A DNA stretch of 41,506 bases from DATLYH01 sp035575035 (GCA_035575035.1 DATLYH010000038.1:1-41506); one strand, 5' to 3'; counted from the first letter of the stretch, positions 25,752 to 33,728 are shown. Made by a program: numbers and translations. The notes: generated from the letters alone by a model not told the origin.

Positions 25752-28558
25752 GATTCGCCGTGGGCTCGCTGGTACGGGCGCGGGGCCGCGAGTGGGTGGT
25801 GCTGCCGGAGTCCGCCGAGGACCTTCTCGTCGTGCGCCCTCTGGGCGGCAGTGACGACGAAACGGCAGGCATTTACCTCCCCCTGGAGCGCGTCGAGCCA
25901 GCGTCCTTTCCCTTGCCCGACCCGTCCCAACTTGGAGATTATCGCTCCTGCCGACTCCTGCGGGACGCCATGCGGCTTGGGTTTCGCTCCAGCGCCGGAC
26001 CATTCCGCTCATTCGCTCGCCTGGCCGTTGAACCTCGTCCCTACCAACTCGTGCCGCTGCTGATGGCTCTCAAGCTCGACCCGGTACGCTTGCTGATCGC
26101 GGACGATGTCGGCATCGGCAAGACCATTGAGGCGGCACTGATCGTCCGGGAGTTAATCGACCGGGGAGAAATTGACCGTTTCGCCGTCCTCTGTCCGCCG
26201 CAGATCGCGGAGCAGTGGCAAGCGGAGCTGGATGGCAAGTTTCACCTCGGCGCCGAACTGGTTCTGCCCGGCACGGTCACGCGGCTGGAGCGGGCCTGTC
26301 GCCTGGGGCAGTCGATCTTCGACCGCTTCCCCTACGTCATCGTCTCGACGGACTTTATCAAGTCCGATCGTCGGCGGGATGATTTCCTTCGCGCCTGCCC
26401 GGAGTTGGTGATCGTGGACGAAGCCCATACCTGCGTCTGGGCGGAGGGGGAACGCGGCGGTCGGCATCAGCGACACCAGTTGGTCAGCGGCATCGCAGCG
26501 GACCCCCAGCGGCACTTGATCCTGGTCACGGCCACGCCGCACAGCGGCAAGGAGGCGGCGTTCCGCGCCTTGCTCGCTTTGCTCCATCCCGATTTCGCCC
26601 ATCTGCCGGATGATTTGAGCGGCCCGGAGAACGAGCCCCATCGCCGGCGGCTCGCCGCCCATTTCGTCCAGCGCCGCCGGGGCGACATCCGCCATTACCT
26701 CCAGGCCGACACGCCGTTCCCCGAACGCGAGGAGGCCGAGGAAACCTACAAGCTCTCCGCGGACTACAAGCGGCTGTTTCAGGACGTTCTGGAGTATGCC
26801 CGCGAGACGGTGACCGACCCGGCGGCAACGGTCACGGCCCAGCGGCAGCGGGTCCGCTGGTGGTCGGCCCTGGCCCTGTTGCGCTCGATGGCCTCCAGTC
26901 CTGCCGCGGCCGCCGCCACGCTGCGCACCCGGGCCGCCACCGCTGACACGGAATCGCCCGAAGAGGCCGACGCCATTGGCCGCCGGACCGTGCTGGACCT
27001 CGTTGAAGAGGAGTCCAGCGAGGGCGTGGACCTTCCGCCCGGCAGCGACCCCGGCGAGGATGCCGACGCGACCGGCCCCCTGCGCTCCCGGCTCCTGGCG
27101 ATGGCGAGGCAGGCCGAAGCACTCCAGGGCCGCAAAGACGCCAAGCTCCAGAAGGTCATCCCTCTCGTCGAGACCCTGCTCCGCGACGGCTTCCACCCCA
27201 TCCTGTTCTGCCGCTTCATCCCGACCGCCGAGTACGTCGCCGCCGCCTTGCGGGACAAACTCAAGGGCGTCGAGGTCATTGCCGTGACCGGCAACCTGCC
27301 GCCCGTCGAGCGTGAAGAGCGGGTCGCCCAGCTGGCTCGTGCCGCGAAGCGCGTCCTGGTCTGCACCGACTGCCTGAGCGAGGGGATCAACCTCCAGCAG
27401 TATTTCAACGCGGTCGTCCATTACGATCTGTCGTGGAACCCGACCCGCCACGAACAGCGCGAAGGCCGGGTGGACCGTTACGGTCAGCCCAGCCCCAAGG
27501 TTCGGGCGCTGACCTACTACGGCACGGACAACCAGATCGACGGCATCGTCCTCGACGTCCTGCTGCGCAAGCACCGGGCCATCCGCAATTCGCTCGGCAT
27601 CTCGGTGCCGCTGCCGACCGACAGCGAGCAGGTCATCCAGGCCGTGTTTGAAGGGATGCTGTTGCGCGGCCGCAAGGTCGAGCAGGGAGCGCTGTTCGAG
27701 GACTACTACGGCGAAGAGCCAGGCGGCTTGCACCACCAGTGGGAAGCGTCGGCCCAGCGCGAAAAGCGCTCGCGGACGATGTTCGCCCAGGAGGGGATCA
27801 AGGTCGAGGAGGTCAGCCGCGAGCTCCAGGCCGCCCGGGCCGCCATTGGAGCGGAGGTGGACGTGGCCTCCTTCACCCGGACCGCGCTCCAGGCGCATGG
27901 GGCCGTCGTCTCCGGCGATGACCCTGTCCGTTTCGACCTGACGGAAGCACCCCGCGCCCTGCGGGACGTGCTGCGGGCCCCCGAGACGTTCATGGCGCGG
28001 TTCCACCTGCCGGTGGACCCCGGCCAGCTCCACCTGACCCGGACCCATCCGCTGGTGGAGGGGCTGGCCAATTACGTGCTCAATGCGGCCCTCGACCCCT
28101 TGTTGAACGGCGTGGCCCGCCGCTGCGGCGTCATCCGCACCAGCCGGGTTGCGCGGCGGACGACGCTATTGTTGGTCCGACTACGCTTCCATCTCATCAC
28201 CCGGCAGGGGGACCGGGAGCGGCCCCTGCTGGCCGAGGACTCGCAGGTGCTGGCCTTCGCCGGCTCGCCGCAGAACGCCGAGTGGCTGCCGTCCGAGCAA
28301 GCCGAAGCACTCCTCGACGCCGTTCCGGAGGCCAACGTCTCGCCGGACCAGGCCGCCCACTTCCTGCGCTTGCTCCTCGACGGCTTCGACGCCGTTCGCC
28401 CGCACCTGGAGCAGATGGCCCGCCAGCGGGGCGAGGAGCTGCTCGACGCCCATCGCCGCGTGCGGCTGGCCAGCCGGGCGAAGGGTGTCAGCCACCGCGT
28501 CGAGCCGCAACTGCCGCCGGACGTGCTGGGCATCTACGTCTACTTGCCGAAGGGTTAG
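25748..28558 (+). CDS. SNF2-family helicase, DrmD-like
   Basis: 936 residues from ATG 25748, which overlaps the upstream stop by four bases. A small N-terminal beta domain (MRFAVGSLVRARGREWVVLP) precedes the SNF2 ATPase: ADDVGIGKTIEAA (Walker A; GIGKT at 122-126), VIVDEAHTC (DEAH at 224-227) and TATPHSGKEAAF. The second lobe holds ILFCRFIPTAEYV, CLSEGINLQQYF and the arginine-finger region WNPTRHEQREGRVDRYGQ. The N-terminal domain and overall length fit the SNF2-like helicase DrmD of DISARM, and the gene sits next to an Eco57I-type methylase as drmD does. It probably translocates on DNA to mark or exclude phage DNA together with its neighbours; this role is inferred from the family. Confidence 0.88.
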   Translation: MRFAVGSLVRARGREWVVLPESAEDLLVVRPLGGSDDETAGIYLPLERVEPASFPLPDPSQLGDYRSCRLLRDAMRLGFRSSAGPFRSFARLAVEPRPYQLVPLLMALKLDPVRLLIADDVGIGKTIEAALIVRELIDRGEIDRFAVLCPPQIAEQWQAELDGKFHLGAELVLPGTVTRLERACRLGQSIFDRFPYVIVSTDFIKSDRRRDDFLRACPELVIVDEAHTCVWAEGERGGRHQRHQLVSGIAADPQRHLILVTATPHSGKEAAFRALLALLHPDFAHLPDDLSGPENEPHRRRLAAHFVQRRRGDIRHYLQADTPFPEREEAEETYKLSADYKRLFQDVLEYARETVTDPAATVTAQRQRVRWWSALALLRSMASSPAAAAATLRTRAATADTESPEEADAIGRRTVLDLVEEESSEGVDLPPGSDPGEDADATGPLRSRLLAMARQAEALQGRKDAKLQKVIPLVETLLRDGFHPILFCRFIPTAEYVAAALRDKLKGVEVIAVTGNLPPVEREERVAQLARAAKRVLVCTDCLSEGINLQQYFNAVVHYDLSWNPTRHEQREGRVDRYGQPSPKVRALTYYGTDNQIDGIVLDVLLRKHRAIRNSLGISVPLPTDSEQVIQAVFEGMLLRGRKVEQGALFEDYYGEEPGGLHHQWEASAQREKRSRTMFAQEGIKVEEVSRELQAARAAIGAEVDVASFTRTALQAHGAVVSGDDPVRFDLTEAPRALRDVLRAPETFMARFHLPVDPGQLHLTRTHPLVEGLANYVLNAALDPLLNGVARRCGVIRTSRVARRTTLLLVRLRFHLITRQGDRERPLLAEDSQVLAFAGSPQNAEWLPSEQAEALLDAVPEANVSPDQAAHFLRLLLDGFDAVRPHLEQMARQRGEELLDAHRRVRLASRAKGVSHRVEPQLPPDVLGIYVYLPKG

Positions 28559-28561
28559 ATT

Positions 28562-29052
28562 CACCGCAGAGAACGCAGAGAACGCAAAGCAAGAAAGGAA
28601 AGACTCTATGCGAGAAGCAACCAAAGATGAACTGAATCGCCTTTCTGAAATCATCATCGGCGCAGCCATTGCGGTCCATCGAGAACTCGGTCCAGGTTTA
28701 CTCGAATCGGCCTACGAGGCGTGCCTGGAATTTGAATTGCTGGATCGCGGCATAAAAGTCGAACGACAGAAGCAGCAACCCGTCATCTACCGGGGGATCA
28801 AGGTGGATTGCGGCTATCGTCTCGATCTGCTCGTTGAGGATCTCATTATTCTAGAACTCAAGGCAGTCGATCAGTTCCATCCCATTCACGAAGCCCAGTT
28901 GATTTCCTACTTGAAGTTGTCCGGCTGCAAGCTCGGCTTGCTCATCAACTTCAACGTGCGTGTCCTCAAGGACGGGATCAAACGCCTCGTCCACAACTTT
29001 CCTGAATGAATATTGGGTTTTTCTCTCTACGCTCTCGGCGTTCTCTGTGGTG
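28562..29052 (+). mobile_element. inverted-array element carrying a GxxExxY gene
   Basis: The ends are inverted: the 28 bases at 28562-28589 (beginning CACCGCAGAGAACGC) match the reverse complement of 29025-29052 (beginning CACCACAGAGAACGC) with a few mismatches. Both are made of a CGCAGAGAA-type unit. The element sits exactly in the gap between the SNF2 stop and the methylase start, and encloses one small gene. An arm-only relative occurs at 31772-31852. Mobility is inferred. Confidence 0.65.
28608..29009 (+). CDS. GxxExxY protein (PDDEXK_3-like small nuclease-fold protein)
   Basis: 133 residues. The name-giving motif is seen in GPGLLESAYEACLEFEL. Downstream, YRLDLLVEDLIILELKAV gives the Asp and the Glu-x-Lys of a PD-(D/E)XK-like core, followed by QLISYLKLSGCKLGLLINF. 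Proteins of this family are small, widespread and of unproven function; they often sit inside clusters of repeats of the CGCAGAGAA kind. An AAAGGAAAG site precedes the ATG. The gene shares no coding logic with the flanking helicase and methylase and appears to ride on the repeat element. Its codon use and GC are lower than those of its neighbours. Confidence 0.9.
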   Translation: MREATKDELNRLSEIIIGAAIAVHRELGPGLLESAYEACLEFELLDRGIKVERQKQQPVIYRGIKVDCGYRLDLLVEDLIILELKAVDQFHPIHEAQLISYLKLSGCKLGLLINFNVRVLKDGIKRLVHNFPE

Positions 29053-29060
29053 AGTTTTTT

Positions 29061-32000
29061 ATGGCCGACCGATTCCTCACTGTCCGCACCGAAGGGGCGA
29101 TTCTGCCTGCCGATCTGCTCCAGCGGATCGCTGCCGGCGATGGCAACCTGCCGGGACTCGATCCAGCCTCCTACCACCTGATCGAAGGCGAAAAGCTCAA
29201 CGAGGCCGCCAACCGCGCCTGGAATCGGCTCCAGAGTGCTTGGGCGTCGTTCCGGGCTGCGTGCGAACGACTCTCGCCCACCGACCTCGGGGTCGGTACC
29301 ACCCGCGAACGCTGGCTGCTCCCCCTCTTTCAGGAACTGGGCTATGGCCGGTTGCAGCTTCTCAGAGAGGCGTTTGTGATTGACGAGAAGTATTACCCCA
29401 TCTCCCACGTCTGGGGCCACGTCCCGATCCACCTGGTCGGCTGCCGCATGGACCTCGATAAACGCGCCGCCGGCAGCCCCAGCTCGCACAGCCTGGTGCA
29501 GGAGTTCCTCAACCGCTCCGAAGCTCATCTCTGGGGTTTCGTCAGTAACGGCCTGAAGCTCCGCATCCTGCGCGATAACGTCCGGCTGACCCGGCAGGCC
29601 TACGTCGAGTTCGACCTCCAGGCGATGTTCGACGGCAACGTCTACGCCGACTTTGCCCTCTTGTGGCGGCTCTGTCATCAGTCGCGCGTCGAGGCCGAGA
29701 AGCCGGAGGACTGCTGGCTCGAACGCTGGTCGAAGACGGGTCAGGAGCAGGGGCTCCGCATCCTGGACCAGCTCCGCGACGGCGTCGAGCAGGCCATCGC
29801 CGCCCTGGGCAGCGGCTTCCTCTCCTGCCCGGCCAACCAGCCGCTCCGCAACCGCCTCCGAGCCGGCAAGCTCCAAGCCCAGGACTACTACCGGCAGCTG
29901 CTGCGGCTGGTGTACCGGCTCCTGTTCCTGTTCGTCGCCGAGGATCGGGAGCTGCTTTTCGACCCGCAGGCCAGCGAGGAGAGCCGGGACCGCTACACGC
30001 GGTTTTACTCGACGGCCCGGCTCCGACGGCAAGCCGAACGCCTCCGCGGCTCCCAGCACACCGACCTGTACCAGATGCTTACTCTGGTCATGGCCCGGCT
30101 CGGCAATGGCGGCTGTCCGGAGCTGGGCCTGCCGGCGCTGGGCAGTTTCCTCTTCTCGCCCCAGGCCATCCCGGACCTGGAAGGGTGCCAGCTCGCCAAC
30201 GCCGATCTGCTCAACGCTGTCCGCGCCCTGGCGCTGACCAGCGAAGGCGGGGTGCTGCGCTCCGTGGACTATCGGAACCTGGGCTCGGAGGAACTCGGCA
30301 GCATTTACGAATCGCTCCTGGAGCTGCACCCCGTCCTCAACACGGAAGCCGCCACCTTCGAGCTGCACACCGCCAGCGGCCACGAACGCAAAACCACCGG
30401 CAGCTACTACACGCCCCGCAGCCTCATCGCTGCCCTGCTCGACTCCGCCCTCGACCCGGTGCTGGACGAGGCGGTGCGAGGGAATGGGGAGTTGGGGGTG
30501 GGGAATAGGGAGTTGGGAGTAGGGAATCGGGAGAAGGATCATGGAAATCCAATCGTACCGCGACCTGAAGGTTTGGCAGCAGAGCATGTCGTTGGCGAAG
30601 GCGTGCTACCTCCTGACCCGCAAGTTCCCCAAGGACGAACTGTTCGGGCTGACAAGCCAGATTCGTCGAGCCTCCTCGTCCATTCCAGGCAACATTGCGG
30701 AGGGGAACGGCCGGGAAAACACAAAGGAGTACATCCAGTTCCTTCGGATAGCACAGGGCAGCCTGAAGGAGTTGGAGACGCATCTGCTTCTGGCAAGCGA
30801 AGTGGAGCTGACAAGCAAAGAGGCAGTTGCGCCCCTTCTGAACCAAGCCGATCAGATTGGCAGGATGCTCCGGGCACTGATTCGGGCACTTCAAGCGAAA
30901 CCCCGCTAACCCCTACTCCCCATTCCCGATTCCCTACTCCCTCTTCTCCCGAAGAACGGCTCCTCTCGCTGAAAATTTGCGATCCAGCCTGCGGCAGCGG
31001 GCATTTCCTCATCGCCGCCGCTCATCGGCTTGCCAAGCGCCTGGCCTCCGTCCGCACCGGAGAGGATGAGCCGGCCCCCGAAGCCGTCCGCAACGCCCTC
31101 CGCGACGTGATCGGCCATTGCCTCTATGGCGTCGATGTCAATCCGATGGCCGTCGAACTGTGCAAGGTCGCCCTGTGGATGGAAGCCCTCGTCCCCGGTA
31201 AGCCCCTCTCCTTCCTCGACCACCACATCCAGTGCGGCAACAGCCTCCTCGGCGCCACGCCCGCTTTGCTGGAGCAGGGCATCCCCGATGAAGCGTTCGA
31301 GCCGATTGAAGGCGACGACAAAGCCCTGTGCAAGGCATGGAAAAAGCAAAACCGCGACGAACGCGAGGGGCAGGGCGATTTTTTCAACCCCGCTCCGTGG
31401 GATCGCCTGGGCGACCTCGCCACCGCACTGCACGGCCTGGAGCAGGAACCCGACGACAGCATCGCCGCCGTCCGCCGAAAACAGGAACGCTACGAGCAGC
31501 TGGTCCGCTCCTCGGATTACCTCTTCGGGCGACTCTGGGCCGACGCCTGGTGCGCCGCCTTCGTGTGGAAGAAAAGCCCCCCTCGCCCCACCGGGGGAGA
31601 GGGGGCGGGGGTGAGGGGCGACGGGCTGCCCTATCCGATCACCGAACGCATCTTCCGGCAGATCGAGAAAAGCCCGCACAACCTCACGCCCTGGATGCGT
31701 GACGAGATCAAGCGGCTGGCCGAGCAGTACCAGTTCTTCCACTGGCATTTGGCGTTTCCCGATGTGTTTTTACCGCAGAGGACGCAGAGAACGCAGAGAA
31801 TGCCGAGAGAAAACCAGGGTTCTTCCTCCGCGTTCTCCGCGTCCTCTGCGGTGAACGACCCCGGCTGGTCCGGCGGCTTCGATGTCGTCCTCGGCAACCC
31901 GCCGTGGGAGCGGATCAAGCTGCAAGAACAGGAGTGGTTTGCCGAGCGTCGAGCCGACATCGCCAACGCCCGCAATGCCGCCGAGCGCCGGAAAAAGATC

Positions 32001-33728
32001 GAGGAATTGAAAACCCAAGACCCCGCCCTGTACCACGCCTTCCTGGATGATCGTCGCAAGGCCGAGGGCGAAAGCCACTTCGTCCGCCATTCCGGCCGCT
32101 ATCCCCTTTGCGGTCGCGGCGATGTCAACACCTACGCATTGTTCGCTGAAACAAACCGCATGCTCATCAATACCCGCGGTCGTGCGGGCTTCATCATTCA
32201 GAGCGACATTGCTACGGGAGATACATACAAGGAGTTCTTTGCTGACCTGCTTGCCAAGCGACAACTTGTCAGCTTCTACGACTTCGTGAATACCGAAGGG
32301 TTGTTTCCAAATATTCATCGCACTCATCCTCATTTCTGCCTCATCACGCTAAGTGGGCAGGCAATTGCTAGGCCAGCAGATTTCGCGTTCTGGAACACCA
32401 ACACAGGCCACTTACATGAGGAAGAACGCCATTTCACGCTGACAGCAAAGGATTTGGAGTTGCTCAACCCCAATACGCGCACCTGTCCGATCTTTCGCAG
32501 CCGGCGCGATGCCGAGTTGACCAAGGCGATTTACCGCCGGGTGCCGGTGCTGCTGCGAGAGGGAGTGGGGAATCGGGAGTCAGGAATCGGGGAAGGGAAC
32601 CCGTGGGGCGTAACGTTTCTGCGCATGTTCGATATGGCCAACGACTCGGCTTTATTCCTCACACAGCCTCATTCCCCTACTCCCGACTCCCCACTCCCTA
32701 CTCCCCACTCCCTACTCCCTCTCTACGAAGCGAAGATGCTGCATCAGTTCGACCACCGCTGGGCGACCTACGAGAATGGGGAGACACGCGATGTCCGCGA
32801 TGCGGAGAAGGAGGATCCGCACTTTCAGGTCCAGCCGCGCTACTGGGTGCCTGCGAAGGAAGTCGAGGAGCGCCTGGCGGGGAAATGGGACCGCCGCTGG
32901 CTCCTCGGCTGGCGCGACATCACCAACACTACCAACGAACGCACCGTCATCGCCAGCATCCTGCCCCGCGTGGGTTGTGGTGATACTGTGCTGTTGATGC
33001 TTCCCGACGTTGAAAACCGTCTATTACTGGCAATGCCGTGGGCAAACTTGAATTCATTTGTAGCAGACTTTGTCGCTCGGCAAAAGGTAGGTGGAACCCA
33101 CCTAAAGTATCATGTATTCAAGCAGCTCCCGGTTTTGCCGCCGGCAGTGTATGAGCAGCCGTGCCCGTGGGGAGGGAATGAAGCAGGGAATAGGGAATCG
33201 GGAGTCGGGAATAGGGGAGGGAATGGGGAGTCGGCACGAGCGGCATCCGGTGAAGTTTCCTCCCCTACTCCCTACTCCCCACTCCCTACTCCCTATTCCA
33301 CTCCCTACTCCCCACTCCCCACTCCCTACTCCCCGAATCTCGCCGATTGGCTTCTGCCGCGCGTGCTGGAGCTGGTCTACACCGCCTGGGACTTGCAGCC
33401 GTTCGCCGAGGACTGCGGTTACGCCGGCCCGCCGTTCCGCTGGAATCCCGAACGCCGCTTTCTGCTCCGCTGCGAGCTGGACGCCGCCTTCTTTCACCTG
33501 TACGGCATCAGCCGCGACGACGCCGCCTACATCCTCGACACCTTCCCCATCGTCCGCCGGAAAGACGAAGAACGGTACGGCGAGTACCGCACCAAGCGCG
33601 TGATCCTGGAGATTTACGACGAACTCAGCGAGGCCGGCCGCACCGGCCAACCGTACCGGACGCGCCTCGACCCCCCGCCGGGAGACCCGCGGGTAGCCCA
33701 TCCGCAACAGGAAGATATCAGGCCGTGA
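29061..33728 (+). CDS. Eco57I/DrmMI-like adenine-specific DNA methyltransferase with repeat insertions
   Basis: 1555 residues from ATG 29061, eight bases after the right arm of the GxxExxY element. SAM-binding motif I is DPACGSGHFL (from residue 641) and the catalytic motif is NPPWERIK (from 946), an N6-adenine type enzyme. The N-terminal 470 residues and the C-terminal region (LPLYEAKMLHQFDHRW, then WLLGWRDITNTTNERT) fit the large Eco57I-type methylases found in DISARM as DrmMI and in type IIG enzymes. No PD-(D/E)XK nuclease motif was noticed at the N-terminus. The ORF is swollen by in-frame repeat insertions at 30479-30951, 31772-31852, 32558-32730 and 33168-33340. All avoid the motifs. Whether the full-length product is made and active is open. 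Confidence 0.88.
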   Translation: MADRFLTVRTEGAILPADLLQRIAAGDGNLPGLDPASYHLIEGEKLNEAANRAWNRLQSAWASFRAACERLSPTDLGVGTTRERWLLPLFQELGYGRLQLLREAFVIDEKYYPISHVWGHVPIHLVGCRMDLDKRAAGSPSSHSLVQEFLNRSEAHLWGFVSNGLKLRILRDNVRLTRQAYVEFDLQAMFDGNVYADFALLWRLCHQSRVEAEKPEDCWLERWSKTGQEQGLRILDQLRDGVEQAIAALGSGFLSCPANQPLRNRLRAGKLQAQDYYRQLLRLVYRLLFLFVAEDRELLFDPQASEESRDRYTRFYSTARLRRQAERLRGSQHTDLYQMLTLVMARLGNGGCPELGLPALGSFLFSPQAIPDLEGCQLANADLLNAVRALALTSEGGVLRSVDYRNLGSEELGSIYESLLELHPVLNTEAATFELHTASGHERKTTGSYYTPRSLIAALLDSALDPVLDEAVRGNGELGVGNRELGVGNREKDHGNPIVPRPEGLAAEHVVGEGVLPPDPQVPQGRTVRADKPDSSSLLVHSRQHCGGERPGKHKGVHPVPSDSTGQPEGVGDASASGKRSGADKQRGSCAPSEPSRSDWQDAPGTDSGTSSETPLTPTPHSRFPTPSSPEERLLSLKICDPACGSGHFLIAAAHRLAKRLASVRTGEDEPAPEAVRNALRDVIGHCLYGVDVNPMAVELCKVALWMEALVPGKPLSFLDHHIQCGNSLLGATPALLEQGIPDEAFEPIEGDDKALCKAWKKQNRDEREGQGDFFNPAPWDRLGDLATALHGLEQEPDDSIAAVRRKQERYEQLVRSSDYLFGRLWADAWCAAFVWKKSPPRPTGGEGAGVRGDGLPYPITERIFRQIEKSPHNLTPWMRDEIKRLAEQYQFFHWHLAFPDVFLPQRTQRTQRMPRENQGSSSAFSASSAVNDPGWSGGFDVVLGNPPWERIKLQEQEWFAERRADIANARNAAERRKKIEELKTQDPALYHAFLDDRRKAEGESHFVRHSGRYPLCGRGDVNTYALFAETNRMLINTRGRAGFIIQSDIATGDTYKEFFADLLAKRQLVSFYDFVNTEGLFPNIHRTHPHFCLITLSGQAIARPADFAFWNTNTGHLHEEERHFTLTAKDLELLNPNTRTCPIFRSRRDAELTKAIYRRVPVLLREGVGNRESGIGEGNPWGVTFLRMFDMANDSALFLTQPHSPTPDSPLPTPHSLLPLYEAKMLHQFDHRWATYENGETRDVRDAEKEDPHFQVQPRYWVPAKEVEERLAGKWDRRWLLGWRDITNTTNERTVIASILPRVGCGDTVLLMLPDVENRLLLAMPWANLNSFVADFVARQKVGGTHLKYHVFKQLPVLPPAVYEQPCPWGGNEAGNRESGVGNRGGNGESARAASGEVSSPTPYSPLPTPYSTPYSPLPTPYSPNLADWLLPRVLELVYTAWDLQPFAEDCGYAGPPFRWNPERRFLLRCELDAAFFHLYGISRDDAAYILDTFPIVRRKDEERYGEYRTKRVILEIYDELSEAGRTGQPYRTRLDPPPGDPRVAHPQQEDIRP
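30479..30951 (+). mobile_element. inverted-array element with four-helix-bundle gene, inside the methylase ORF
   Basis: A G-rich array (30479-30539) and a C-rich array (30906-30951) contain a perfect 18-base inverted repeat, GGGAGTAGGGAATCGGGA at 30515-30532 against 30924-30941, and further imperfect copies. They enclose one gene. In the methylase frame the insert has no stop and reads as low-complexity sequence (GELGVGNRELGVGNRE then PLTPTPHSRFPTPSS). It lies between SALDPVLDEAV and EERLLSLKICDPACGSG, just before SAM motif I. Homologous methylases, as I recall them, join these two pieces directly. Confidence 0.75.
30541..30909 (+). CDS. four-helix-bundle protein of the 23S rRNA intervening-sequence (S23/IVP) type, nested in the methylase gene
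   Basis: 122 residues in a different frame of the same strand as the methylase. Typical family pieces are YRDLKVWQQSMSLAKACYLL, FPKDELFGLTSQIRRASSSI, PGNIAEGNGRENTKEYIQFL and GSLKELETHLLLASEVE. Such proteins (TIGR02436) are known from intervening sequences in 23S rRNA genes and are related to the Avd accessory protein of diversity-generating retroelements. GAGAAGGATC just before the ATG provides a ribosome-binding site, and it lies at the inner edge of the left repeat array. It is a complete, uninterrupted gene of normal length. Its function on mobile repeats is not established. Confidence 0.9.
   Translation: MEIQSYRDLKVWQQSMSLAKACYLLTRKFPKDELFGLTSQIRRASSSIPGNIAEGNGRENTKEYIQFLRIAQGSLKELETHLLLASEVELTSKEAVAPLLNQADQIGRMLRALIRALQAKPR
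31772..31852. repeat. arm-only CGCAGAGAA hairpin element in frame in the methylase
   Basis: 29 bases at 31772-31800 (starting ACCGCAGAGGACGC) pair with 31824-31852 with three mismatches and a 23-base loop. The span is 81 bases, exactly 27 codons, read as LPQRTQRTQRMPREN and on to SSAFSASSAV. The same repeat unit bounds the GxxExxY gene at 28562-29052, so this looks like its gene-less form. Confidence 0.8.
32558..32730. repeat. pair of inverted GGGAGTAGGGAAT-type tracts flanking a conserved methylase block
   Basis: The G-tract 32558-32600 reads GVGNRESGIGEGN and the C-tract 32668-32730 reads PHSPTPDSPLPTPHSLLP in the methylase frame. Between them, WGVTFLRMFDMANDSALFL is normal methylase sequence, and LPLYEAKM resumes after. 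So two loops of the protein carry opposite-sense arrays of the repeat unit that bounds the four-helix-bundle gene. Confidence 0.75.
33168..33340. repeat. second pair of inverted GGGAGTAGGGAAT-type tracts in the methylase
   Basis: The G-tract at about 33170-33235 reads GNEAGNRESGVGNRGGNGES and the C-tract at about 33260-33340 reads SPTPYSPLPTPYSTPYSP. They lie close together between VLPPAVYEQ and LADWLLPRVLEL, a linker before the C-terminal helical part. The reading phase through the repeats is the same as in the other two insertions of this family. Confidence 0.75.

Noticed and set aside
26153..28048. Long leftward open frame (631 codons) opposite the SNF2 helicase
   Set aside because: Antisense shadow of the helicase; the helicase motifs on the plus strand are continuous and the leftward translation has no recognisable domain.
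30541..30909. Avd accessory protein of a diversity-generating retroelement
   Set aside because: The fold is related, but no reverse transcriptase and no template/variable repeat pair is present in the window.
30479..30951. Intein in the methylase
   Set aside because: The insert in the methylase frame lacks an N-terminal Cys/Ser splice block, homing-endonuclease motifs and a C-terminal His-Asn; it is low-complexity and overlaps a real gene in another frame.
32558..33340. CRISPR array
   Set aside because: Repeats are short, degenerate and contiguous, in both orientations, with no unique spacers of uniform length and no cas genes.
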